Notes: generated by a model from the sequence alone, not told the origin. A stretch of 7,412 bases of DNA from an uncultured Pseudomonadota bacterium (GCA_937896265.1 CALBMD010000250.1:1-7412), one strand, 5' to 3'. Shown: positions 1 through 6,492, counted from the first letter of the stretch. Translations and numbers: made by a program.

Positions 1-21
1 AGGCCTATAAACTTAAAGTCC

Positions 22-309
22 CGGAAACCCTTGGATATAGTCATCACCAGCCGTCGTGGCCGCATCGGCCCGACTGGCGTCAGGTGATCTGTTTGTATTA
101 CCCCGAGTATTAGATGTAGCTATTTAATCTCTTTAGCTTGTGGTTTCATCTTACCCGCCGACAATAAGCGCAGCAATTATTCGTGAAAAGCAGCTGAAAT
201 CTTGGAGTCGTGTAGCAAAAGAACGCGTGATAATGCAAACAGATCACCTGACGCCAGTCGAGCCGATACGGCCACGACGGCTGGTGATGACTTAGTTCAG
301 GTTTTTCGG
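22..309. repeat. Palindromic GC-rich repeat unit, copy 1
   Basis: The unit has two inverted 60-bp arms, 41-100 and 231-290, which match at 57 of 60 positions when one is reverse-complemented. Outside the arms the complementarity continues imperfectly to matching ends (CCGGAAACC at 21-29, GGTTTTTCGG at 300-309). The central 130 bp is not palindromic and holds a remnant of a GIY-YIG nuclease gene on the plus strand. The same architecture recurs at 429-789, so this is a dispersed element, not a lone hairpin. The arms are visibly richer in G and C than the protein genes of the window. No clear target-site duplication or transposase is visible. It may be a MITE-like or BIME-like element; its mobility is inference. 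Confidence 0.85.
167..295 (+). pseudogene. GIY-YIG nuclease, C-terminal remnant (copy 1)
   Basis: The frame reads SAAIIREKQLKSWSRVAKE and then a tail ending RPRRLVMT before TAG at 293-295. The segment A-I-x-R-E-K-Q-L-K-x-W-S-R is the characteristic C-terminal helix region of small single-domain GIY-YIG proteins (UvrC N-terminal-like, YhbQ-like). Everything N-terminal to it, including the GIY and YIG motifs, is missing, and the frame is closed upstream by TAG at 134-136. The frame then runs through the whole right arm of the palindrome, so about 20 tail residues are palindrome-encoded. It lacks a catalytic core and cannot be an active nuclease. Recognition is by motif memory, without an alignment. 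Confidence 0.7.
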
Positions 310-428
310 AGCAGATAGCGTAGGGGATCTATCACAACTTTTAATTCCGTAACACTTGTGTTGCAAGAGTTTTGTCTTTTTGTTGAAACACAGGTGGGAG
401 GACTGTCAACGTCAGCTCTGAGTGATTA

Positions 429-789
429 CGGAAACCCTTAGGCCAGAGTCATCACCAGCCGTCGTGGCCGCATCGGCCAGAGCGGCGTCAGGTGATCTGT
501 TTGCATTACCCCGGGTATTAGATGTCGCTATTTAATCTCTCTATATTGGAGTAACATCTAATCTCCAACAACGTCTAGAACAGCATAAGCAGAAATTAAT
601 TCCTAGCTTCACCAAAAAGTACAATGTAGAGCATCTTATTTATTTTTCGCAGCAATCATTCGTGAAAAGCAGCTGAAATCTTGGAGTCGTATAGCAAAAG
701 AAAGCGTGATAATGCAAACAGATCACCTGACGCCGCTCTGGCCGATGCGGCCACGACGGCCGGTGATGACCATGGTTCAGGGTTTTCGG
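429..789. repeat. Palindromic GC-rich repeat unit, copy 2
   Basis: This second copy has arms at 449-508 and 710-769 that match at 59 of 60 positions. It is a direct repeat of copy 1 over the left part (from CGGAAACCCTT to TTTAATCTCT) and over the right part (from CGCAGCAAT to TTTTCGG). It is longer because it keeps about 100 bp of the nuclease gene that copy 1 has lost (around 541-645). Three positions in the arms differ between copies, and each is changed on both arms so that pairing is kept. The 119 bp between the two units (310-428) hold no gene that I can support. Confidence 0.85.
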
Positions 790-801
790 GATTTGCTCTG
801 A
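536..801 (+). pseudogene. GIY-YIG nuclease, truncated and frameshifted (copy 2)
   Basis: From 536 the frame reads SLYIGVTSNLQQRLEQHK and continues to TKKYNVEHLIYF (to 646). This is the family's YIG motif, the catalytic-Arg helix (R-x-x-E-H-like, here QQRLEQHK) and the TKKYxVxxLVY strand. The frame then shifts: the next recognisable segment, FAAIIREKQLKSWSR, lies in another frame (646-801, stop TGA 799-801). About seven or eight codons that normally link these blocks (the Y-E-x-F-x-D segment) are gone. The N-terminal GIY motif is also gone; sequence shared with copy 1 stands in its place, and TAA at 533-535 blocks the frame. The family is DNA-cutting and frequently multicopy in bacterial genomes. 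This copy is dead by truncation, deletion and frameshift. Confidence 0.8.
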
Positions 802-899
802 GGTAGACCAGCTAGAAAAATTTCGCTATCAAATTTGTCAAAGTATTTTCTGCAACTATTTTGGCTTTGGTATTACTGTGCTCATATGGGGGGCAGAGT

Positions 900-1655
900 T
901 TATAGAGCTTTACGCGATTGCTCCATACTTTGTAAGGATTGAAGCACCTCTTGCAGCAAAGATGGGTCGTGATTTCGATGGCTAACTAGGTAGCTAAATG
1001 TAGCAATCAATTTTTGAAAACGGGTGTCATCTATTGATTCAATAAGATCTTTGTGATTTTTTGCTAAATACATGATTGAACTATAATCAAGCTTCTCAAG
1101 AGGGCAAAGAAGAAGCAAATCAATGCAGGCGATAATTTCTTCCTTAGTCAATTTTTCATATCGATGATCTCTTGTTAGGAGGTGATCTGGTTCATTGGAA
1201 AGATTACCGATGTGAAAACCATCTATTATACAAAAAAATTCATTCATGATCTCAAGCTGATCTCTAAGATTGAGCTTTGAGAGCTTATCTTTGATAAAAT
1301 CTGCTCCAGTTTGATTTTTTTGAGCTCTAGTAAAAAGAGCTAAGGCAAAATTCTTACGAACAAGAGGTCTGCCGTTTGGATAATTTTCAGGATTAGCCGC
1401 AGCAAGCTCTTTAAAAAAAGTATCATTATAAGTAGGCAATACTTGAGGGTGCCAAGCCAAGGCTGCCATCATAAAAAGACGATCTTCTCCTTGCAAGAAA
1501 GTATCAGCAAGCCAAAATTCGATTTTTGCGCTGACGTCTGAAATAGGCCCCATTTTGACTAGTCGTTTAGCATTCATGCTGCTATAGATGCTTACTGCTT
1601 CTACATGCATACTCAAAATAGCTAGTAACATTAAAACCATAAATTTTTTTATCAT
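900..1655 (-). CDS. Predicted secreted protein of unknown function
   Basis: The 251-residue product opens with a typical Sec signal peptide: a basic start (MIKKF), a hydrophobic core of about 12 residues, and a likely cleavage after VEA near residue 20. The start is supported by a TGGAGG ribosome-binding site four bases upstream (1660-1665 on the minus strand). The mature part is probably mostly alpha-helical, rich in Leu and charged residues, with three cysteines (142, 177, 184) and no second membrane segment. I recognise no domain or catalytic motif. It lies about 400 bp downstream of the ankyrin gene on the same strand, with relic-like sequence between, so it probably has its own promoter, although I could not pick a convincing one. 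An envelope, periplasmic or exported role is likely; anything beyond that would be a guess. Confidence 0.8.
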   Translation of the reverse strand: MIKKFMVLMLLAILSMHVEAVSIYSSMNAKRLVKMGPISDVSAKIEFWLADTFLQGEDRLFMMAALAWHPQVLPTYNDTFFKELAAANPENYPNGRPLVRKNFALALFTRAQKNQTGADFIKDKLSKLNLRDQLEIMNEFFCIIDGFHIGNLSNEPDHLLTRDHRYEKLTKEEIIACIDLLLLCPLEKLDYSSIMYLAKNHKDLIESIDDTRFQKLIATFSYLVSHRNHDPSLLQEVLQSLQSMEQSRKAL

Positions 1656-1688
1656 GGTGCCTCCAGTTTAGTGGTTACGATAATCAAT

Positions 1689-1916
1689 CTATTTCATTAA
1701 AAAAAGGCGCACGATATAATTAAGGTTGAAAAGATAAATTGTGGTAAATCCCTTTGCAGTAGCCAATCGATTCTTTTGACAGCCATCAATAAGATTATAT
1801 TTAGTTGCGGTAGTCTCTTCAGCGGCATTGTTCAAGCCATAAATTTTCTTGTAGTGATTTGGCGGATGGATAACGCGGTGGTCGAAATTAATCTCTATCG
1901 ACGAAAAACAAAGGTT
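1689..1916 (-). pseudogene. Coding-like relic without a start codon
   Basis: This is a stop-free stretch of 75 codons ending in TAG, with amino-acid composition like a real protein (for example FDHRVIHPPNHYKKIYGLNN). It follows directly after a double TAA and has no ATG near its 5' end; the only in-frame ATG is two codons before the stop. It ends 34 bp before the start of the secreted-protein gene on the same strand. I do not recognise a family. It may be the decayed 3' end of a gene or chance openness. Apart from this and the 40-codon frame beside it, I see nothing in 1656-2057. Confidence 0.3.
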
Positions 1917-1919
1917 TTA

Positions 1920-2042
1920 TTACAGATAGCGGCAAATTAGCATCTTAAAAAATGGCGCTACCGATGGATTTGTCTCTTGCAAGATTTCATAATCGTTTAT
2001 TATTTTTGCATCTAGAACAGACTCTTTGCTCTTAGAGAGCAT
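1920..2042 (-). CDS. Possible 40-residue small ORF
   Basis: An ATG at 2040-2042 opens a 40-codon frame (MLSKSKESVLDAKIINDYEI and 20 further residues) closed by TAATAA. It starts 15 bp after the ankyrin-gene stop, in the same reading frame as that gene and as the relic downstream. The only ribosome-binding-like sequence is GAAGA directly abutting the ATG, which is poorly placed. The composition is protein-like, but no family is recognised. Alternatives are a remnant of an older, longer gene or a chance frame. A small hairpin (TGCTCT/AGAGCA) lies at its 5' end. Confidence 0.25.
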   Translation of the reverse strand: MLSKSKESVLDAKIINDYEILQETNPSVAPFFKMLICRYL

Positions 2043-2057
2043 TCTTCATGCTATGTA

Positions 2058-3500
2058 TCACTGCCTCTCTAGAGAGAATGGATTGTTTGTAGCTTTTGCG
2101 CTACTTAAAGCCTGCCGCAAGCTAATTCTGGCTTCTAACCTTTTTTCCTTGTTGGTGGGGAATAGGTACCATTTTAAAGGATAGCGGTTATTAAATGCTT
2201 CGACAGCTTCTTCAGCTTTTTTAGAACCTTTTTCTATTAATTGGGCAATAACGCTGGCTTTTATCAGTATCTTCTTGTTGAGTAGCTCCATAGCATAATC
2301 GATGGCAAGTTTTTGATCGTTGTTCGCGACATTAACATCGGTTCCGTTTTCTAGTAATATTTTCACAATCCTCTCTCTCTCATAAGCAGAGATTTTAGCA
2401 ATAAGTGCTAGGTGTAAAGCCGTATTGCCGCTTTTATCTTGTGCAGAAAAGTCTAGCTTTTTTAGCTTTGCAAGCATCATCACCATCGCAGAATGTCCTG
2501 CAAGAACTGCTCGATGTAGGATTGTTCTACCGTGTTGATCAGCAGTTTGTAAATCAGCCTCAGCAAGGTTTTGGCTATCAACCCAAACATGAAAGTTTGA
2601 TTTTGATTGTAAAATTATATCAAGGATCTCTAGGTAGGAAAAATCACAGCCGATAGAGAGTATTTCTGTAATGATTTGCCAATCAAGCGATTGTTGTGCG
2701 GCAAAAGCATAGAGGGGTAAAGCGCCAGGATATGGGGCATCAAAAACAGCTTTGGCATTTCCAGGCTGCATTATTTCAGCGACAGCCTTGGCGATGTTGA
2801 ATTTATCTCTAGAAGAGATGCTGCTTTTGATAATGCCATGGATGGGAAGTAGGAATTTTTTATTTGGGACAGTAAAAATATTAGGCCATTTTTCAGCAAT
2901 CATTTGGTATGCCCAGATCTTATTTTTAAGCCTACCTGTAGCTAATATATGGGCAACTGTATCGCCCTCTTTTGTCATAGTTAATTCAAGTGTGTTCTCA
3001 AGAGCTAATGCCAAACAAGCTTTGCTAAGTGCATCGTTTTTAGCTTCACGATCCTCTCCATCGCGAAAATTTGAGTAATCTTCATGATCATCATCTACAA
3101 ACTGCATTAAAGCGTCAGCGCCTTTTTTGTTTTTCTTTTTCCACAAGGTGGCAGTAGCAATCTGTTTAATTGAGGAGAGTTCCTCAATAGAACCAGCGTT
3201 GCGTAGCCAGAGAGCAAGGTCTGTACGTCCAGATATTTTGGATTGACTGCCAAGATAATAGGGTTTTTGTACAAGCATAGCTTGAGCGACAACTACGCCA
3301 AATTCTCGAGAGGCAAGAAGATACTCTTCTTGATTAAAGGATTCTCCCGCTTTGATCCTATCAGCCAGCTCATTTGGTTTTTCTCCCCGGTCTTCAATAT
3401 TCGTATTATGAAGATCATAAAGTGATTTTATTTTGGCAAAGCTGGGCGCTGTTAGTAGCATGACAAGCCCTAGTGTTTTTAGCCACAATCTATTTCGCAT
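2058..3500 (-). CDS. Secreted ankyrin-repeat protein
   Basis: The product (480 residues from the chosen start) has a signal peptide, MRNRLWLKTLG followed by a hydrophobic core, with probable cleavage after PSFA. Clear ankyrin repeats lie near residues 322-392: DQHGRTILHRAVLAGHS is followed by DKSGNTALHLALIAK and LLENGTDVNVANND, and a third weaker repeat follows. A degenerate repeat-like block (EGDTVAHILATG) appears near residue 180. Ankyrin repeats mediate protein binding; secreted bacterial versions often act on host proteins, but that role is inference here. I chose the ATG at 3498-3500 because GAGGGG lies seven bases before it. The ATG five codons upstream (3513-3515) has no ribosome-binding site and overlaps that GAGGGG. 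A good promoter sits just upstream at 3540-3568. No enzyme domain is visible. Confidence 0.88.
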   Translation of the reverse strand: MRNRLWLKTLGLVMLLTAPSFAKIKSLYDLHNTNIEDRGEKPNELADRIKAGESFNQEEYLLASREFGVVVAQAMLVQKPYYLGSQSKISGRTDLALWLRNAGSIEELSSIKQIATATLWKKKNKKGADALMQFVDDDHEDYSNFRDGEDREAKNDALSKACLALALENTLELTMTKEGDTVAHILATGRLKNKIWAYQMIAEKWPNIFTVPNKKFLLPIHGIIKSSISSRDKFNIAKAVAEIMQPGNAKAVFDAPYPGALPLYAFAAQQSLDWQIITEILSIGCDFSYLEILDIILQSKSNFHVWVDSQNLAEADLQTADQHGRTILHRAVLAGHSAMVMMLAKLKKLDFSAQDKSGNTALHLALIAKISAYERERIVKILLENGTDVNVANNDQKLAIDYAMELLNKKILIKASVIAQLIEKGSKKAEEAVEAFNNRYPLKWYLFPTNKEKRLEARISLRQALSSAKATNNPFSLERQ

Positions 3501-3530
3501 TTGGGAACCCCTCATGAAGTCTGTTCAATA

Positions 3531-3740
3531 AAGGAGGTGATTTTAACTGCGATTGATCATGGTGTCAGCCATTTTGATGCGGCGAGATTTTTAGTTGAGA
3601 ATCATGAACAGCCAAGTTTGCAAGCAGCTGAAGATCTCTTTAAACCTCTAGCACTTAGCGTGAGCTTAGCAGCACACCGCTTGCCGTTTTTTCGCCAGAG
3701 ACTTGTCCTTGAGCCGAAGGCGAGGGTCTTCCTCAATTTA
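3531..3740 (+). pseudogene. Coding-like relic between the divergent genes
   Basis: The plus-strand frame reads KEVILTAIDHGVSHFDAARF and on to LVLEPKARVFLNL, with composition and codon choice like a real soluble protein. After about 3740 the frame becomes Phe/Ser/Leu-rich and implausible, and it eventually overlaps the helicase gene out of frame. There is no convincing start: the stretch AAGGAGGTGA at 3531-3540 looks like a perfect Shine-Dalgarno but is followed by no usable in-frame start codon, and it can equally be read as codons for KEV. I do not recognise the family. The likeliest reading is a gene fragment that has lost both ends; a chance frame is the alternative. Confidence 0.35.
3540..3568 (-). 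promoter_or_regulatory. Sigma-70-type promoter of the ankyrin gene
   Basis: On the minus strand CTGACA (3563-3568) is followed after exactly 17 bases by TAAAAT (3540-3545), five of six matches to each consensus hexamer. Transcription would start near 3533 and give a leader of about 30 bases before the ATG at 3500, which includes the GAGGGG ribosome-binding site. The promoter overlaps a plus-strand coding-like relic, which argues that the relic is no longer a functioning gene. Confidence 0.6.
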
Positions 3741-3793
3741 GTATCGTGCTTGTCTTGGCAGATTATTGCTAGGGTGTGCTATTTCAGCATGGT

Positions 3794-3820
3794 TTCATTG
3801 AGATCAATTTTCTCAATGAA
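3794..3820. repeat. Perfect 10-bp inverted repeat with 7-base loop
   Basis: TTCATTGAGA (3794-3803) and TCTCAATGAA (3811-3820) are exact reverse complements. The site lies between the divergent ankyrin and helicase promoters, about 65 bp upstream of the helicase TATAAT box. A T-rich run (3825-3834) follows on the plus strand, so it could act as a weak intrinsic terminator for leftward relic transcription reaching the operon, or as an operator for a dimeric regulator. The stem has only 40% GC, which makes a strong terminator less likely. Confidence 0.5.
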
Positions 3821-3861
3821 CGCATTTTTCTTTTCTCGCTTGTGTTTGATGTCTGTATTCT

Positions 3862-3890
3862 CCTTTGGGAATTCAGATCTTAGCTATAAT
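3862..3890 (+). promoter_or_regulatory. Probable promoter of the helicase operon
   Basis: A perfect TATAAT lies at 3885-3890, 38 bases before the helicase ATG, giving a predicted start of transcription near 3897 and a short leader of about 32 bases. The -35 region is poor: CCTTTG at 17-bp spacing, or TTGGGA at a short 14-bp spacing. A weak -35 suggests either low basal expression or help from an activator. Confidence 0.45.
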
Positions 3891-3928
3891 ATCTTTTCAT
3901 TGTGGCTTTATTTTGCTAAAAATCCTCA

Positions 3929-5320
3929 ATGGAAGAAAATAAGATCAATTTACGTTATGATAGTGGTACTATTGCTTGCAATTGGCTGCCAGCAGAGTTT
4001 TTAGAGTCTTTTGTAAAAGTGAAGCGAGATGAGCGGAGCAAGCAGTGGCGGCTTTTAGCCATTGACTACCGCTCGTTTATAGAAGAACTCACCAGCAAAA
4101 GTCTAGTTTATGATGATCAGGCCCGAGCCTATCAGAAAACAGAATTTTCTCTAAAAACCAAATTAGTGCTTCGAGAGCATCAAGAAAAAGCTCTAGAAGC
4201 CTGGAAAAAAGCTTCTTATCGTGGTTGTGTCTCCTTGCCCACTGGCGGCGGTAAAACAATCTTGGCTATCGCTGCTATTAGTCTTTTGCGCCGTTCTACT
4301 TTAGTTATTGTACCAACCCTTGATTTGATGGCTCAGTGGCAAAAAACGCTGACTAATTTTTTAGGCGTTACACCAACCCTTTTGGGTGGTGGCGAGCATG
4401 AGATAAGCGATCTTACGGTGGCTACTTATCAGTCTGCTCAGATGCATGCTGAAAAGCTAGGTAATCGTTTTGGTCTTATCATCTTTGATGAGTGCCATCA
4501 TTTACCTTCAGAGCAGTATCAAAGAATAGCTGTCACCTCCTTAGCTCCATTTCGTTTAGGCCTTTCAGCTACTATTGAAAGAGCAGATGGTTTAGAAGAA
4601 AAGATTTTTGAGTTAGTGGGCCCTTTGGTATGGCAAACACAGATTTCTGAAATGATTGGTTTAGGCCTGGCGCCTTTTGAAACAATTACTCTGGAAATTG
4701 AGCTTACTGCCTTAGAAAAAGAAAGCTACGCATCCTACCGAAAAATTTATTTAGATTTTCTTTATACACAAGGGATTAGTTTTAAGGCGCCTAACTTTTG
4801 GCAACAGTTTGTCTTAAAAGCCTCTCGTTCAGCCAGAGGTCTTGAGGCTCTGCGCGCTTTTCGTCTGCAAAAAAAGATTGCTCTCTCAGCAAGCGGTAAG
4901 ATCCTAAAAGTGTGGGAACTTCTACAAATCCATGCTTGTGAGCGGGTCATTGTGTTTACTGAAGATAATGAATTAGCCTACCATATCGGCAGAGAGCTTT
5001 TTTTGCCAGTCATCTCGCATAAGACTAAGGCAAAAGAAAGAAAGCTGCTTTTAGATCATTTTCGTTCAGGCAAGCTTAGAGTGCTTGTGAATTCTAAAGT
5101 ATTAAATGAGGGTGTTGATGTGCCGGAAGCTTCGGTTGCTATTGTTGTTTCTGGCAACAGTACTGTCAGAGAGCATGTGCAAAGGTTAGGGCGCATTTTG
5201 CGTGAGTCAAAAGGTAAACGAGCTGTTCTTTATGAGCTGATTGCTAAAAAGACAGGAGAATATTTCGTCAACGAGAGAAGAAGGCAGCATCATGCTTACC
5301 AAGAATCTCCTTCGGTATAG
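3929..5320 (+). CDS. xpb: XPB-type (Ssl2/Rad25) superfamily 2 DNA helicase
   Basis: This 463-residue ATP-dependent DNA helicase resembles archaeal XPB. The N-terminal 75 residues, with INLRYDSGTI, match the short damage-recognition-like domain of archaeal and bacterial XPB. Motif Ia/Q-like LREHQEKAL is near 81; Walker A is LPTGGGKT (103-110); motif II is DECHH (187-191); motif III is SAT (213-215), followed by ERADG. Helicase domain 2 carries VIVFTEDN (340-347), LNEGVDVPEA (392-401) and the motif VI arginine fingers in QRLGRILR (418-425). Residues 250-310 fit the thumb insertion. The start is firm: TAA lies four codons upstream and the family N-terminus begins here, though no good ribosome-binding site precedes it. 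The last 29 bases overlap the Bax1-like gene. XPB unwinds DNA around lesions in nucleotide excision repair. The RED motif of the family reads R-A-D here (218-220). Confidence 0.9.
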   Translation: MEENKINLRYDSGTIACNWLPAEFLESFVKVKRDERSKQWRLLAIDYRSFIEELTSKSLVYDDQARAYQKTEFSLKTKLVLREHQEKALEAWKKASYRGCVSLPTGGGKTILAIAAISLLRRSTLVIVPTLDLMAQWQKTLTNFLGVTPTLLGGGEHEISDLTVATYQSAQMHAEKLGNRFGLIIFDECHHLPSEQYQRIAVTSLAPFRLGLSATIERADGLEEKIFELVGPLVWQTQISEMIGLGLAPFETITLEIELTALEKESYASYRKIYLDFLYTQGISFKAPNFWQQFVLKASRSARGLEALRAFRLQKKIALSASGKILKVWELLQIHACERVIVFTEDNELAYHIGRELFLPVISHKTKAKERKLLLDHFRSGKLRVLVNSKVLNEGVDVPEASVAIVVSGNSTVREHVQRLGRILRESKGKRAVLYELIAKKTGEYFVNERRRQHHAYQESPSV

Positions 5321-6476
5321 AAAAAGGGGAGATGGCATCTTCCCGCAATTTTTGCAGCTAGAGTTGCCAGAGAATAAAGCCTTGGCAGAGAGCCTTCTGC
5401 AGATTTTTGCAGACGGTGTTGGCAAAAGTTTGGGAGAGCTTGAAGAGGCTAAAGATCAGATCCCTCACAAAGATCGTGTGCTTTTAGCTGGCCTTTTTAA
5501 GCTACTTGTTGATAAGGCAAATTTTGGCGAGTTTGCTGATGATTTGATCGATTGGCGGCTTGATCTTTTTGTGCAAGCGCAAGCTATGCGTGAAGAACAG
5601 CTTTTTGATTCTTTACTCTCCTATCAAGAAGAGGTGGCATTAGCTATCGAAACACCGTTAGTAACAGCCAAAGAAGCCTTGTTCGCTGATTTACCACATG
5701 AGCGTAGGATGGTCGAATTTACGGCAATTGCGCCAGAAGCACTCCTTGATCTTTATAACCAAGAGCTTATAGCAGCGCTTTTGCTTCATGCAACTAAACT
5801 TAAGCTTACGATCGATAAAACAGATTTAATTACAAAGCGCCATTTGATAAAGAGCCTTAAGTTTCATGGGTTGATGTTTGAGGTCCTTTCAGAAGAAGCG
5901 ACTCTTGTCTTAGAAATTTCAGGACCACTTAGCCTTTTTGCGCAGGATAAGAGCTACGGTGCGAAATTTTCGCATCTATTGCCTCATATCTTGCTCTTAG
6001 AGAGGTTTCACTGCGAAGCAACGTTATTCTTAAATAAACAAAGCTACCACTTGCAGCTAGATGAAAGTGTGCCCATGAAGGATAAGGGGCGTGGTAGTGA
6101 TGGTTATCAGCTACCGGAAGTAAAATTAGTGCTAGAGGCTTTTAATCAAGAGCCAGGTTTTTGGCAAGCGGAAGCAAGCCAAGCAATCTTAAACTTAGGC
6201 GAGAAAAATTACGTTGTTCCAGATATTGCCTTATACCAAAAAAAGGGTGAACGTATCGAGGTGGAGCTATTTCATCGCTGGCACAAACATCAGCTTACCC
6301 AAAGACTTCAGGCTTTAATGAAGTGCCCTTTGAAGAACCTTAAGCTTGGGGTGGAAAAATCTCTAACGAAATCTCTGTCCTTGGCTGAAAAAGCTATTTT
6401 AAGCGAGCAGCATTTTTTCTTCAAAGATTTCCCTACAGTGGCCCAATTAAAAACACTTGTGGATCATCACAGCTGA
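5292..6476 (+). CDS. bax1: Bax1-like (DUF790) XPB-associated nuclease
   Basis: The 394-residue product matches the DUF790/Bax1 pattern from its first residues (MLTKNLLRYRKRGDG), through LFADLPHERRMVEF (130-143) and LLDLYNQELIAALLLHA (151-167), to ISGPLSLFAQDKSYGAKF (209-226). Near the C-terminus VVPDIAL (308-314) and RIEVELFHRW (321-330) form a PD-(D/E)xK-like nuclease signature with Asp311, Glu323 and Glu325; the usual lysine is absent. Archaeal Bax1 binds XPB and is a structure-specific endonuclease that cuts DNA opened by the helicase. I chose ATG 5292 because AGAAGG lies seven bases upstream and it is the family start; the TTG at 5241 has neither support. It starts inside the helicase gene, so translation is probably coupled, giving matched amounts of the two partners. 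Activity of this bacterial version is inferred. Confidence 0.88.
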   Translation: MLTKNLLRYRKRGDGIFPQFLQLELPENKALAESLLQIFADGVGKSLGELEEAKDQIPHKDRVLLAGLFKLLVDKANFGEFADDLIDWRLDLFVQAQAMREEQLFDSLLSYQEEVALAIETPLVTAKEALFADLPHERRMVEFTAIAPEALLDLYNQELIAALLLHATKLKLTIDKTDLITKRHLIKSLKFHGLMFEVLSEEATLVLEISGPLSLFAQDKSYGAKFSHLLPHILLLERFHCEATLFLNKQSYHLQLDESVPMKDKGRGSDGYQLPEVKLVLEAFNQEPGFWQAEASQAILNLGEKNYVVPDIALYQKKGERIEVELFHRWHKHQLTQRLQALMKCPLKNLKLGVEKSLTKSLSLAEKAILSEQHFFFKDFPTVAQLKTLVDHHS

Positions 6477-6492
6477 TTTAGGAAAGGTCTTT

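Noticed and set aside
22..789. CRISPR array
   Set aside because: There are only two units, the repeated parts are over 100 bp long, internally palindromic and carry coding remnants; no short regular repeat-spacer pattern exists.
818..836. AAATTT inverted pair as a terminator for the 900-1655 gene
   Set aside because: The six-base stem is entirely A/T and would be too weak, although T residues do follow on the minus strand.
1715..1720. TATAAT on the plus strand
   Set aside because: No acceptable -35 hexamer lies upstream and no plus-strand gene follows for over 1.7 kb.
2405..3292. Open frames on the plus strand and in a second minus frame within the ankyrin gene
   Set aside because: They lie wholly inside a well-supported gene with signal peptide and repeats, have no ribosome-binding sites and show no family features.
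3501..4004. A 167-codon plus-strand frame taken as a full gene starting at TTG 3501
   Set aside because: It has no ribosome-binding site, becomes implausible after about 3740, and overlaps the start of the helicase gene; only the first part looks coding and is listed as a relic.
5241..5291. Upstream TTG start for the Bax1-like gene
   Set aside because: It has no ribosome-binding site, would lie deep in the helicase gene, and the family homology begins exactly at the ATG at 5292.
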